Under the pieces are notes generated by a model that ran no database searches, had not been told where the DNA came from, and worked only from the letters and a program-made list of their open reading frames with translations. A program made the position numbers and the translations under genes. Below are positions 48,034 to 60,870 of a stretch of 64,000 nucleotides of DNA, one piece after another; the first letter of the stretch is position 1; every line of letters starts with the position of its first letter. Source of the stretch: Adiantum capillus-veneris (Eukaryota > Streptophyta > Polypodiopsida > Polypodiales > Pteridaceae). The stretch is taken from contig CM043955.1 of assembly GCA_014529385.2 (NCBI GenBank), positions 153,126,140 to 153,190,139 on the forward strand, read 5' to 3'.

Positions 48034-50860
48034 ATTTTGATGATGTTCATTGTCACTTTCCCCTTGTTATCAAGATTTTTGGGATGGTTCAAAAGAACAT
48101 GATCTATTACTCACCCATCATAGAACCCAAAAATATTTTTGCATTCACCTTTGTGTGTGCATACTCACCCAATGATCACCTCCATATTCGTATCCAATTG
48201 GGATGCTTGTGGCAACCTTATTGGCTATTCTGGCCTACGACGATGACCTCTAGGTTTGTAATTTTGATTTGATATGAATATGAGTGTGATCTCGTCCATT
48301 TTCTAATGATTTTTTATTGGTTGTACAAAATATGATGGATCTGCAGTATCATCTTATCCAAGAAGGATATCCTTCGTCAACATATGCAATACTCTCAGGT
48401 TCTCTCTCATTACTCTCATCGCTTAATTCTTTGTAATATGACATTGGTGGAGAATTTCTTTAATTTGCAAGTGTTTCTACTAGCTATGTGTATCTAACGA
48501 GGAATTGAGGGAAGAAGGTGTGGCCTTATACAAAACTATGTGGCCCTATATCGATGCAATTAGGGTTGAAGCTACTCCAAACAGTCCAAAAAACTGGAGG
48601 TTGGTGAAGAATTTTTCCTCATGTCAGACTTCTGAACATTTTGGAACACACAGAACTACATGTTCACCCCTAATGAAGGTTACTTGCCAACATACTTTGT
48701 CAGCACACCTATTAAGTCCTTGACTTATGAAACTATTGAAACGGTATCCAATCCCACCACAACAGGTTTTCAAAGTTGAAAACCTTACTTAAGCAAATTC
48801 TAGAATAAGGAGAGAATCGCCCATTCAAAATGCATTATGCTAACCTATGCTCTTAGTAGATCCTTTAGCAAAAAAATACTTGTAAGCTGTCCATCCAACA
48901 CGGGATGAATAGCAGCAGTAAAAATGAGGTGCTTTTCCCCAACCATTTACACACAGTCTTCCACGACTGACGATAAACTATGACTCAACCATTGAGTATC
49001 CAGCCATATATTTGATATGGAGTGGAGACAACCAACTAGGTTGAAAGCGGGTTGGAGTGGAGGAAGCTTATAGAGTAAAGAACATTGCCAACCACAGACA
49101 CCCATTCCAAGCCGTTACCTTGTACGGTAGGGTGTAAACTCATAAATCTGCTTGAAGTGCAAAAAACTGCAAAAACAAGAAAGTCCATGAATTTGCATGC
49201 CACTCCGAATAAATTTGTGTTAAACACTAGGGCCCATAACACCTAGTGTGCATGCATTTAACACAAACAAATACGAACCACAATTCCATGACGAGACTTT
49301 CCACGGCACGTACTGGAAAGCCTTGCAACAAGAGTTGGACCATCAGAATGTGAAAGCTCAGTGACACCTAGGTACCAACCATAAGACATTCTCAATAACT
49401 TAGCATACTTGGCTATTTGGAGAAACGACCCTCCGTTAAGGTGGTTTCATAGCACTTGTAATAGGAATAAATCTGCCCTTAGTACCCGACAATTTCTGGC
49501 CACTGAAATTGTTCCTAATACAGTGTGCTCCAAATGGTCTAACAAATGGATGCGACCAGCACGTAGGGACGTCGTCGCGACACATCATTAGGTATTAGGC
49601 GCCAGTGTCAGTCCCAGAGACTCATATTCTCCACATGTGGAATATGTCTCAAATAAGGATGTCTATAAAAAGAACATCCTTCAAGTATGAGATGTACTTG
49701 TGTGTGGAGGTAACTACAAACACTCTGCGAGGCAAGTGAGAGGGACCCTCATTATCATTGCTCCACACTGGCTAAATCAAACTCCTTGAGTTCCTAGACC
49801 ACGTTGTGACCCATGTGACAACATGTGCCAAACAGAACCGTAGCATGTAGGTGTGTAATTGTTGCAACAAGATTCAAACCCATGAAGGTATCTTGATGAA
49901 CGGGGAAGGAAGAAAATAACAATATTTTCTCAAAATTCTATGCTCTTCCATGACCTTGTCACTTGGCTAAAGAGCAAGCTGGATGAAATACTTTTAGCGC
50001 AAACATCCCGGTTACATAACGCAAACAAGCTTAATTAGAAAGAAAAATAAATCCAAACAACATTTACTTACGAACCTGATACTTACCCGGAAGTCAAGTA
50101 CAACCCACAACCTGTAAGTGTACTATATCAAAATTTCTTCGACCTGCTAATCACTAACATTAGAGATTAGTAAGAGAAAGAATTTGAACTTGGGACCCTA
50201 GGTGTTTCCTTGGCAATCTTGACAGATAATTGTTCTTAAAAGACAAAGTGTGAAGGTGTCCAAAAATGACCATCAACACGTAGCGTGTGATTTAGTAATC
50301 ATATATGTGGTCATACCACAAAATTGTGCACCTATATGCATGCCTAGTGCTATAGAGAAAACAGGAGATCCATGCCGGTCGAGACTCCAAGCTCTTATGG
50401 ATAGCCATGCTGTTTGAAATGCTTGTTGCATCTATACGTTGTGTTATAGATCAGCCTATGTGAGTGTAAGTTCATAAAAAACTCAACTCAATCTTCGCAC
50501 CAAAACATGTAGTGCTTACAAAATACCCAAACATATGTAATGGCAAGCTCTTGCTGGGCCATTATAAGCGATGGGAAGTCCACTAGATAGATTTTGTTCA
50601 ATCTGGAGAACAATCACCCAGGGAATGCTAATAGTTGGGTCTTACCCTAGATCTGACAACGGCTCTTAACCAGCTTGTGTGGCTCATAGCCCTTATGTTA
50701 ATTAGTGTTCAAATGACGAAACGAAGAAGACTATTTGAATGGCGTCTTGGCCAAGTTCTAGCTGAGAGTGAGAGCACCTTGGCTCAGGCTGACTCACAAG
50801 CAAAACATATTTCATAATATTATTCAGAAGGTTTGCATTATTTCCATTTAAAAATTTTAG

Positions 50861-50908
<48 letters not shown>

Positions 50909-51745
50909 ATACTAGGGTGAGGAACATTCTCTAAGTCACTACTTTGTATATGATGTGCCCATGGTCATGTGCATCTTATGCCTAGCGTATAGCTCATCCT
51001 ATAAGCATACAACAACCTATCGTGATGACGCTCACATCAAGAGAGGTAACCAAAATCATATCGAGACCTTCCTACTGTGTAGGGAACGAGGAGAACTTAA
51101 ATATGGCACTTTGCCTATGAAGTAAGGCCTAAATATAGGTTCCTTTTAGTGGTGTTTTGTGATGACAGCAACAAAAAGAAAATTATGGGAAACAATTCAT
51201 AACTAATATTGTCCTTGACAGAGTGACTGTGTGAGGACGAAAGCGTACTTTATACCACCTAGGTAGCATGCCTTGCATACAAAAGTGGAAGCCCATGGCT
51301 ACTACCGTGACAGTCATAAATGTAAAAGTTAACACTAGAAGTGCCTTGTACCGACTGGACTAGTAGGGATTCGGTGAGATGATATCCCAATTAATGTAGG
51401 TGCCCCAAACTTGGTTGCCACTGCTCTTGACGCCAAGTCAATCGTAGCACGAATTAGAAGCCGTGCTTCAAGTGAAATTGGCCAAGCATTTGGCTGTGCA
51501 CAACAAACAATATTGTGACACGTATATCATATACACCCTAATGCACTGATCTGGTATGCATCTCATAATGTTGTCGGGGCTGATCGTATAAGCCAAGATT
51601 ATGAAATTGATCGTACCAAAAATGATTATATCATAAAAGAAATTGGGGCATAACACTACCCAATTCAAAAAATGGACAATACTCTGAAAAGCCAAATGCA
51701 CGTATGAAGACATATAACTATTGTGCCCTGCACCAAAACTGGAGT
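48034..51745. other. Long noncoding stretch
   Basis: No gene recognised. About 110 bp at 48504-48615 (GAGGGAAGAAGGT to TGGAGGTTGGTGAAGA) is repeated in direct orientation at 63210-63320. A GA tract lies at 50869-50907. The rest may be LTR or leader sequence of the neighbouring reverse-strand elements, but no ends were found. Confidence 0.45.
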
Positions 51746-52237
51746 TTATGTCAAATCACGAACTAATGCATCATGTTTACGTTGTCGGACATGTGGACAC
51801 TGCTTTTTTTTATGCTTTCCTAAGCAAATAAAGCATAATTTTTGACTTTTTGCACGTCGAAAGTCAGATTGTGATAGTCGTTTCCTGACCACGTTGGTCA
51901 CGACCAGATCTATTCCTACAACCGAATTATCTTGTGCATGTTGGACCTCTTTGGTCATAACTGGTGGGTAGACAACCTCTTGGGTTTCTGGAAAGTGAGA
52001 AGTTGATTCTGGTAGCATATTGTAATTAAATCGTGTGAGATTTTCCACTTGCGTAGCCAATATTTGGACCCGTACAGCTAGCTTGCAAAATGGGGCCTCA
52101 AAAGTTTGCCAGTCGCGTCGAGTGACAAACTCCCTGGCATCCGGCAAGTTACTATCATCCTCCAGAATATCAAACACACTCTAAGGAGGAGGTGTAGATA
52201 CTCGCGGAGAGAAAGATAGACTGCCTGGGTATGCATC
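51746..52237 (-). pseudogene. Gag-like zinc-knuckle ORF, C-terminal part
   Basis: Minus-strand frame that continues the N-terminal part at 57764-57891 once copia-2 and one copy of its target duplication are disregarded. It contains VQILATQVENLTRFNYN and ends in a knuckle CFICLGKHKKKQC (C-x2-C-x3-H-x4-C, one residue shorter than the usual spacing). An in-frame TAG lies at 52181-52183. It is probably the gag of the minus-strand LTR element whose 5' LTR is at 58921-59163. Confidence 0.65.
52233..52237. other. copia-2 target-site duplication, left
   Basis: GCATC, identical to 57764-57768 after the 3' LTR. Confidence 0.95.
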
Positions 52238-52454
52238 TGTTGGGATTAAAGCCCAAGTGGCCTCTTATGCGGATATGGCTGGCCGCCCGCCTAACTCACT
52301 TCCCTCTAACTCTTTGTATATACTAACTTATACTTTGTGAATACTAAGGAATTGGGAGATAACCCTTCTAACAGTTCTCTGCGTACTGTACTGTGTAAGC
52401 TCACTATGTGTGTGTGTGAGAGAGAGTCGACCCACGCTCCGCTCCGCGCCTTCA
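52238..52454 (+). repeat. copia-2 5' LTR
   Basis: 217 bp, TGTTGGGATT to CGCGCCTTCA. An ACTTTGTG region and a short GT/GA tract are present. It is followed by the primer site at 52457-52468. Confidence 0.95.
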
Positions 52455-52456
52455 AT

Positions 52457-52468
52457 TGGTATCAGAGC
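52457..52468 (+). other. copia-2 primer-binding site
   Basis: TGGTATCAGAGC, a perfect match to the common initiator-Met tRNA primer site, two bases after the LTR. Confidence 0.95.
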
Positions 52469-53496
52469 CTTGGTTCAGTGCGGATTTGCGCAATCGCGCG
52501 CGCGCACTTTTCCGGCAGATTCTGGATCCGGAGTTCAAAAATTCACACTCGGCGTTCCGGGAGCGTTTCCACCAGACAACCTGGCGTTTTACCCCCCTTT
52601 CGAAGCCGTTTATGCCCTCAGAATTTCGTTCTGAGCACTACAGCAGAAGATAGATTTCAGCCGCAAAGAAATCCGTCTTGTGTAGATTGGCAAGCAGGAG
52701 GTGGCCGACATCAATATAGGCATCGACATACATCACTCATTAGTCTTCAGAGCATCATCTATAGACCAGGTACACATATATATCATCAGATATATATATT
52801 GCAGTCTGCATTGTTACTTCTTGTGCTTGCCAGGTTCCAGGGGAGGTGTGGCCATACGACGGCTTGACACCACTGGCATGTATTGCAGATTGATGTACTA
52901 TGATTGTGGGTCTGCTAGTTGTGAGTCACGCTAGCAGACAGACCGCCGCAGCGGTCATAGGACAGTGATTGGTCTATTATAGGATGTATGCTAGTTCTGG
53001 GCAGTTTGCTGAGCCATCTGAGAGGGTCGTGTGTGAGGTTTTTTGAAGCCAAGCACTGGGGGCTGGGTTACCCAGTGTGAGGTGGATTAGGTTGCTGGAG
53101 TTCCCCTCTACACGCATCCTCTTCGGCGACTTTTATCCCTTAGGATGTATGACTTTGTGTAGACACTGGATTGCATCTTATACGTCAGGCCGTTGAGGCA
53201 TTGTTCAGGGTTCATCAGTCTTGAGACACATACAGGTTCTGTCATCGCCCAGAGAGGAGACAGTGTATGCTTACAGGATTTGTCACTGGTCAGCTATTTA
53301 TGATTGTTTTTTGAGCTATCTTTTGGTTCCCAGAGCTCAGTTTACAGGGGAGACTCTGTCAAAAATTTTCAAAATACTGACAGTTCCTGAGGAGAGGTGT
53401 TCATCTTGTTGATTACAGCTTGTTTACTTTGTACAGAGGCCAGTTTACATGGGAAACTCTGCCGGATTTTTCTCAGGAGTAAGCAGTTTGGCAGAT
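52469..53496 (+). other. copia-2 leader
   Basis: About 1 kb between primer site and gag with no long frame. It is expected to hold packaging signals and the transcript leader, but no specific signal is identifiable by eye. Confidence 0.6.
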
Positions 53497-56400
53497 ATGG
53501 CATCTTCTCAAAGTGAGACTCTTTACAACATAAAGAAGCTGGATGGCACAAACTTTCCATTCTGGAAGAAGCAGATTTGGCAGGTTTTGGTGCAGAAAAA
53601 ACAAGTGAAGCCACTGAAGCTCAAAAGAGAGAGACCAGAAGGTATGGCTGAAGATGAGTGGGAAGAGCTTGACGAGTTAGCTTGTTCCACAATCATGCTG
53701 ACACTGGCAGAAAATGTTTACTTCAACGTAGCAGAAGAGACTACAGCGTATGGCGTATGGCAAAAGCTATGTGGTTTGTACGAGAAACAAAGTGCTGCTT
53801 CTCAGATTTACTGGCTCAAGAAATTGGTGGATTTGAAGATGAAGGAAGGGACAGCCATGTCAAATCATCTGAATGAATTTCACACAATTTTTAGCCAGTT
53901 AACAGCACAGGAGATAGTCTTTCCAGATTCAGTGAAGGCTATGTTTCTCTTAATCACTTTGCCAGACAGTTGGGATACTTTTCGTACAGCGTTAAGTAAT
54001 TCTATCGCGCCAGAAGGTATTACAAGTGCCAATGTAGAAGGCAGCTTGCTCAGAGAGGAAGTGAACAGGAAGAACATTGACAAAGGCAAAGGCAATAGTG
54101 CTTTGGTCGTTCGAGGGAGACAACATTTTAAAGAGAAGAAGGGTAAGAAGGCACAAAACCGAAGTAAGTCTCGTGATTCGAAGTCAAAGGATGACATAGA
54201 ATGCTACCATTGTGGCAAGAAGGGTCACATGAAGCGAGACTGTACGAAGTGGAAACAAGAAAAAGGAAAAACAAAGAGTTCTGAGCAAGATGAAAAGAAG
54301 AGTTCAGTGAAGATTGAAGAGGTGAATGTCACAGGATCTGGTTCAGACAGTGATTCTAGTATAGCAGCTGATGACATCTTCCTTACAAGCAATCTTGATT
54401 CTGTTTTCTTGACTGCAGAGGATGGACATGCTATGAGTGATTGGATTATCGACTCGGGGGCATCTTTACATGTTTCTCCGCACAAAGAGTGGTTTACATC
54501 ATATGTGGCTACTAAAGATTATGTCAGACTTGGCAATGAGCAGGTTTGTGACATACTTGGAGTGGGAGATGTGCAGTTGAAGTTTCAGAATGGCTCTTCT
54601 TTATGGCTCAAGAATGTCAGACATGTTCCAGCAATCCGAAAGAGCTTGATTAGTACAGGGAAGTTGGATGATGCGGGTTATGTGACAGTTTTTGGGAACA
54701 GCGCTTGGAAGATCTCCAAAGGTTCGATGACTGTAGCACATGGCAGCAAGTCAGGAACTCTGTACACTTTACATGTTTCAGAGGTTAAAAACCATGTAAT
54801 TAATGTGATTGAGCAGCCAAGTGTGTCACTGTGGCATCGTAGGTTGGGACATATGTCAAAAAGAGGAATGGAAATACTTTCTCATTATGGTTATTTGCCT
54901 GGCTTTTCATTTCAAGATTTCGAGTTTTGTGAGCATTGTGTTTATGGTAAGCAAACACAGGAACCGCACATATCAAAGAGGAATCGTAGGGACGAACGGT
55001 TAGCTCTTGTACACAGTGATCTATGCGGACCAATGCCTAGTTTGTCACTAGGGGGAGCAGCGTACTTTTGTACATTGATAGATGACTATTCTCGCAAAGT
55101 ATGGGTTTACTTCTTGAAGCACAAGGATGAGGTGCTCAAGGTCTTTAAGACATTCTTGCAGCTGGTGGAGAATCAGAGTGGTCAGAAGCTGAAGTGCTTG
55201 AGAACTGACAATGGTGGAGAGTACGTTTCCAAAGCTTTTCAAGACTTTTGTGAAACAAAAGGGATTAAGCGCGAACTTACTGCACCATATAATCCTTCAC
55301 AGAATGGGGTTGCAGAACGTATGAATAGGGCCATACAAGAGAAGGTCAGAAGCATGTTGTCAAATGCTGAGTTGCCTGATGGATTTTGGGCGGAAGCAGT
55401 GGCTACAGCAATCCATTTGATCAACAGGTCTCCTAGTAGGGTTCTGGATAAGAGTGCAGTGGCCGAGATGCTATGGACAGGCAAGGCACCTTCGTATAAG
55501 CATCTCAGAGTCTTTGGTTGTGAAGCTTATAGCCATATTCCTAAGGAGTTCAGAAATAAGTTAGAACCAAAGAGCAAGAAGTGTATATTTCTTGGCTACG
55601 GAGAATCGGGCGAGATGGGTTACCGGCTTTGGGATCCTGAGTCCAGAAAGCTTATTCGTAGCAATGATGTGCATTTCAATGAAGCCAAGTTTCACGCTAA
55701 GCCAGAGAAGACAGAGGAGATCAGAAGAGTTGTCTTCAGGGAAGATGGACCTAGTGCTAGCACATCAAGACAGCATGGTCAGGCTCAGGAACAGCCTATA
55801 GTGGCTAGAGAGGCAGAATCAGTTGTGGTGAGACATTCTGAGCGTGTCTCCAAACCACCTGATCGTTATGTGCCATCTCTAAATTATGTCATGCTCACAG
55901 ATTGCGGAGAACCATCTTGTTACAAGGAAGCATTACAAGTGGTTGACTCGAAAAAATGGCAGTTGGCCATGTAGTCAGAGATGACAGCTCTGCATAAAAA
56001 CCAGACATGGAAGTTGGTTAAATTACCACAGGGCAAAAAGGCTCTACCTTGTAAATGGGTTTACAGGTATAAGATCACCGCTCATGATAGTCAGCCAAAG
56101 TACAAAGCAAAGCTTGTTGCCAAGGGCTTTAAGCAAGAACAAGGCATTGACTTTGATGAAGTCTTCTCTCCGGTGGTCAAGATGACTACATTGAGATGCT
56201 TTCTTGCATTGGTTGCTATATTGGATTTGGTGTTGCACCAAATGGATGTCAAGACAGCGTTCTTGCATGGTGATTTAGATGTGGAAATTTACATGCAGCA
56301 GCCAGAAGGTTTTGTTGAGAAAGGCATGGAACATTTGGTATGCCAGTTGTTAAAGAGTCTTTATGGCTTAAAACAATCACCGAGGGCATGGTACCATAAG

Positions 56401-57462
56401 TTCCACCAGTTTATGCTTTCTCAAGGCTACAAACGTAGTGAGTTCGATCACTGTCTATATACAAAGAAGGCTAAGGATGGCAGTTGGCTGATCCTTATTT
56501 TGTATGTGGATGACATGTTGATTGCTGGCAAACACTTGGAAGAAATTTCAGCTTTGAAGTCAAAGATGGCAAAATCGTTTGACATGAAAGACATGGGTGA
56601 GGCAATTCATATACTTGGTATGCGCATTGAGAGAGACAGATCAAAGAAGTTGATTTGGTTATCTCAAACAGAGTATATTGAAAAGGTTTTGCAACGTTTC
56701 AATATGGAGAAGGGAAAGGCATTGAGTGTTCCATTGCCACCATACGTGAAACTTAGCAAACAAGATTGTCCTGTGTCTGAGGAAGAAAAGGCTGAAATGG
56801 ATAAGATTCCATATGCGTCTGCAATGGGTAGTTTGATGTATGCAATGATTGCTACACGTCCGGATATTGCATTTGCAGTGGGAGTGGTTAGTAGATATAT
56901 GTCAAATCCCGGCAAGAAACATTGGGAGGCAGTGAAAGGTATCATGAGATACTTAAAACATACAAAGAGTATGCGCATATGCTATGGTAGTCAGGATTTG
57001 AGTGTCAGAGGATACACTGACTCAGATTATGCAGGAGACTTGGATAAGAGGAGATCTACATCACGCTATGTCTTTACATTGGCTGGAGGTGCCATATCAT
57101 GGCGATCTCGATTACAAGATTGTGTTACGCAATCTACTACAGAAGCTGAGTATGTTGCAGCAAATGAGGCATGCAAAGAAGCTATTTGGCTTGGTAGATT
57201 GGCTGCAGACTTGGGAATCAAAGTAGATATGCCAGAGTTATATTGTGATAGTCAAAGTGCTATACAATTGGCAAAGAATCCAGTGTTCCATTCGAAGACT
57301 AAGCATATTGATGTCAAATATCACTTCATTAGGGAAGTACTTGAAGACAAGCAGATACAACTGCTGAAGATCCACACCAAGGACAATCATGTTGATCTAC
57401 TCACAAAGGGACTTCCAGGAGAGGGCTTTGTGCATTGTCGTGAGTTATTGGGCATTGGATAG
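53497..57462 (+). pseudogene. copia-2 gag-pol with one stop codon
   Basis: A single frame of 1,321 codons from MASSQSETLYNIKKLDG. Gag with knuckle CYHCGKKGHMKRDC (about residue 235), protease WIIDSGAS (316), integrase with HRRLGH finger, HSDLCGP (505), RTDNGGEY (570) and NGVAERMN (603). RT with FLHGDLDVEIYMQQPEGF and LYVDDMLIAG (YVDD near 1003); RNase H with YTDSDYAGD (1171) and the C-terminal LLTKGL. The only defect seen is TAG at 55972-55974 (codon 826) between integrase and RT, where Gln would fit. All other catalytic residues are present, so it was active recently. Confidence 0.95.
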
Positions 57463-57533
57463 ATGGCAGCCATGTAAATCTTTGTACATTTATGTTCATA
57501 GATTTACAGTTACTTAAAGTGCCACATTGGACT

Positions 57534-57546
57534 TTAAGTGGGAGGT
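57534..57546 (+). other. copia-2 polypurine tract
   Basis: TTAAGTGGGAGGT directly before the 3' LTR. Confidence 0.8.
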
Positions 57547-57763
57547 TGTTGGGATTAAAGCCCAAGTGGCCTCTTATGCGGATATGGCTGGCCGCCCGCC
57601 TAACTCACTTCCCTCTAACTCTTTGTATATACTAACTTATACTTTGTGAATACTAAGGAATTGGGAGATAACCCTTCTAACAGTTCTCTGCGTACTGTAC
57701 TGTGTAAGCTCACTGTGTGTGTGTGTGAGAGAGAGTCGACCCACGCTCCGCTCCGCGCCTTCA
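57547..57763 (+). repeat. copia-2 3' LTR
   Basis: 217 bp, one difference from the 5' LTR; followed by GCATC. Confidence 0.95.
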
Positions 57764-57891
57764 GCATCATCCATCCCTATTGCCACGTGGGTACCCTCCG
57801 TGAGAGTATCCGGCCACGCGGCATCCACAGGTGGAGCAGACTCCAAGTATTCGAAGTCAAACATGTGTTGATCATCAATTTCTGCACTCAT
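57764..57891 (-). pseudogene. Gag-like ORF, N-terminal part
   Basis: Starts at 57891 with MSAEIDDQHMFDFEYLE and runs into the copia-2 3' LTR. Its frame resumes beyond the 5' LTR at 52237. An upstream in-frame ATG at 58011 would add 40 residues, but those look like leader sequence. Confidence 0.6.
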
Positions 57892-58906
57892 GGAAAAAAC
57901 GTGGTGTGCGAACAAAAGAGAAAACAATACCTTGGAGTACAGAAATGCGCGTAGCCGTACCGAACGCAAAAACTTGTAGTCGAGGCCGGTGATTAGCCGT
58001 GCTAATTCCACATGCGGTCGTAAAGAAGGTGAACTTCAAATCGCCAATGAAATTGAAGGTGTTGAAAAATTTGAGCTTCCCAAATAACTTGCTCGCATCG
58101 TATGCTGTCCAGCAAGTTGCAAGTCGTCGAATGTAGACTTGATGAATGATCTTGCAAACGTTCGTCGGCAATTTTTGATCCAAAATTTCTGGTTTTTAAA
58201 ACCTGATTCTCAAGAAGCTCGTAGCAATTTGCGATAATTAACCGGATAATTATGCCTTCAATTGAACTGAACGTCAAATTCGAAGCCGGATTGTAAATCT
58301 CAAGCAACCGTGAAATCAGCAATTAACTTGCAGCCGAGGATGCACTTAAAAGTACCGATCAATTCATAGTGGCAATCGCCAAATCAGTTGAAATTTTTTG
58401 ACTAATTTGCGAGTTTTTGAAACTGATTTCAGCAGGCTCTGAATACTAAGTTATTCCTGATCAACAAGAATTGTGCTCGTTTGCCTTCCACCGGATCAAG
58501 AGAACTGAGGGGAGGCTTGCCGCCCAAAACAGTGTATGCACAGGCTCTTGCAATGGCCACTAGGGTTGGCCAAGTGTGGAGGGCCAGCCCTATCGCTTCT
58601 GAATTATTATTTTTTTGACGAACTCTATCTTTAGTTGAAATCGGCCAACTGCGCGATTCAAGAAGACAATAGAGCTCACGATGGATAAAGAATCTGGCGA
58701 CGGTGCAAGCTCGTGAATTTTCTTGTTTTCCACACCGCTCCCAACGAGCCTAACCTCATTCAGTTCAGTGCAAGGCAAAAAACTTCCCGTTCCAGACTTA
58801 GGGTTCTTGCGTACGCCAGGCTTTGGCCTTCCTCCCTGACCTTGCTTGGTTGCATGCAACATGCATGAAAGCCAAGAACGTGCTTTACTTTCTATTCTTA
58901 GCCTAA
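57892..58906 (-). other. Leader of minus-strand LTR element
   Basis: About 1 kb between the primer site at 58907-58920 and the gag-like start. Frames here are short and without domains. Confidence 0.5.
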
Positions 58907-58920
58907 AGCTCTCATACCAA
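58907..58920 (-). other. Primer-binding site of minus-strand element
   Basis: On the minus strand TTGGTATGAGAGCT, one mismatch from TGGTATCAGAGC, directly after the LTR end CTTACA. Confidence 0.75.
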
Positions 58921-59163
58921 TGTAAGACTTAGGGATGCTAGACCATAGGATCCTCCTCTCAACCCCCCATTATATAGGCGGGCTCCTAGCCCCTTGCCCT
59001 AGACGGATCCCTGTCCACACTGTCCAGCCCGGCGGGCTCCTAGCCCCTTGCCCTAGACGGATCCCCTGTCCACACTGTCTAGCCCGGCCCTTGACCGTAG
59101 TCCGTGACCACCCTAGTCCTTAGGTTTGGGCCTTGCCCCTACAGAACCCTTGTCCTGACACAC
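58921..59163 (-). repeat. 5' LTR of minus-strand element, with internal 54-bp duplication
   Basis: On the minus strand it begins TGTGTCAGGACAAGGG and ends GTCTTACA (243 bp), with TATATAA upstream of the likely start site. A 54-bp GC-rich unit (GGCGGGCTCCTAGCCCC) is duplicated at 58977-59030 and 59031-59085. No 3' LTR partner was found, so the element is truncated to the left. Confidence 0.7.
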
Positions 59164-59729
59164 AACTTTGAGAGGCTTGAACCAAGATGTTCAGGCTAAC
59201 TTTCAAAAGTTTTTGCAACGCTTCAAAGGACTTTGGGTGTAGTTAAAGGCTGGTATCCCAAGTACCATCAAAAGATTTCTTCAAAGTACGGTAGTTTATG
59301 AAACTATCTACATCCAAATATAAGGGAGAAGGTCAATCAAGAAGAGCCTGCTACATTGGAAAGAGGACTAGAAAATTCCAAGGCCAAGAGCAAAAAGATC
59401 AAAAAAAGGTGGGATCAAGGTATGATACATATTGAGCAAGTGGTAGTGCAACCAATGGTTCCTATGGCAGTGGATGATAGGAATCAAAGAGAAGGGCGAC
59501 CAATTGGGAGAGGCAAGGGACGAAGGCTACATGAAAGATGCTACATTCATGGTGAAGAGAGTCACTAAACCCTTGATTATCCTAAACCATCGAGAGAGAA
59601 AGGAGGGATGTAACCCTTATATGGCGTGGTCAAGAGAGAGGAGAAGAAAGTCATCAAGAGCGGGCACTAGAAGCTTCAGCGCCATAATAACAACCTCAAT
59701 CGTTGCCTACAAATGGAGAAGGTAGGGCT
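59164..59729 (+). pseudogene. gypsy-3 gag remnant
   Basis: Fragments of gag in shifting frames: LNQDVQANFQKFLQRFKGLW, then a knuckle-like CYIHGEESH near 59540. It abuts the minus-strand LTR directly. Heavily decayed. Confidence 0.5.
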
Positions 59730-60119
59730 ATCAACATCATTACCCTTGAGCATCAAGATGTGGATGTCTTGGACAATAAGAAAGCTAGGCATGATAAGGA
59801 GAAAGAGATGGAAACAAGAGCAAGGAAAGGGAAAGCTAAAGTAGAAGATAAACCAAAGAGCAGCAAGAGGTGACGATGAAGGAAAATAGGTCTAAAGAAC
59901 TACCCTCTTGGCCAACCAAGGTGTTGAAGACTATGATATTGTTGATGACATATAAAATCAAAAGGCTAATATATATTTTGGTCAATTGGTGGCTTTAAAT
60001 GCTAAATTAAGGGGGCAATGGATAAAGTGCGTGAGTACATGACTTCCTTCCAAGAGAGAAAATCATCAAAGTATTGTATCATCTTTGAGTGTTGAAAATC
60101 CTTTGGATATGGTGCCAAT

Positions 60120-60870
60120 AAGTGAAGTTGTTTCGTGAAAGAAGACAAAAGTGTAAGCATATGTGGATGGTGGCTCCCAAGTGTGTGTCATGACTGTGGC
60201 TATCATGAAGGAAGCAAGTATCAAGATGTCAATGAATGGTTTGATCCATATGAGGATGGCCAACCACAAAAAAGCAAGATGTCTTGGAATAGCTAAAGAT
60301 GTCAAGATAAAATTCTTGGGAATTGTGTGCTTGGTTGATTGCTATGTGATGCAAGCAGGTGAAAATGCTTACCCGATCATTTTAGGGAGGCCATGGCTTA
60401 TAACTCTTGGTGCTAAGCAAGATTGGGTCATGGGATTGATCACCATCCCCAACCAAGAGAAAGGAAGGACCATAGTCTACAACATCGAGACACACAAGAG
60501 ACATACACAGTCTTTAGTGGAGATACAGGATACATATTCATTAGAAAGTGGCTTGTATGATAGTGATGCTTCGTCTACATCATCAAAAGAGAGTGTAGAG
60601 GAGGGCTTGATGCAATTGTGCCCTAACCTATTTGGGATAAGTGTCAAAAAGGAAGCATCCTTGCATAATGTGGGGATCAAGGAGGAGAAAGATAATCCAA
60701 AAGCAACCATAGAGACTACCAAAGTGAACGTAATAAGCATGCTGGGAGAAGACTTGATGGAACAAGAGAAGAAAGAGTATGAAGGTATGTTTGCCAAGTT
60801 TCCAAAGTTATTTTCCATCAATACATGGAGTTGCAAGGGGCAAAAGGGGTCGGGCATAGAATCGACATAA
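60120..60870 (+). pseudogene. gypsy-3 protease region
   Basis: Protease core YVDGGSQVCVMTV, MANHKKARCLGIAKDV and ILGRPWLITLGAKQDW correspond block by block to gypsy-1 (VDGGAQICIM, ILGRPWLMKMQALQDW). An acidic linker of about 100 residues follows. It is open for 235 codons, the best-kept part of this copy. Confidence 0.8.

Larger units (their letters stand above)
52238..57763 (+). mobile_element. copia-2, nearly intact young Ty1/copia element
   Basis: 5.5 kb bounded by 217-bp LTRs that differ at one position (ACTATGTG versus ACTGTGTG), with a perfect 5-bp target duplication. Primer site, ~1-kb leader, a single gag-pol frame and a polypurine tract are all in place. Only one premature stop is seen. 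It inserted in antisense orientation into the gag-like ORF of an older LTR element. Confidence 0.95.

Noticed and set aside
58590..58862. 90-residue minus-strand ORF in the leader of the minus-strand element
   Set aside because: No domain and low-complexity basic content; it sits just downstream of the primer site where a noncoding leader is expected.
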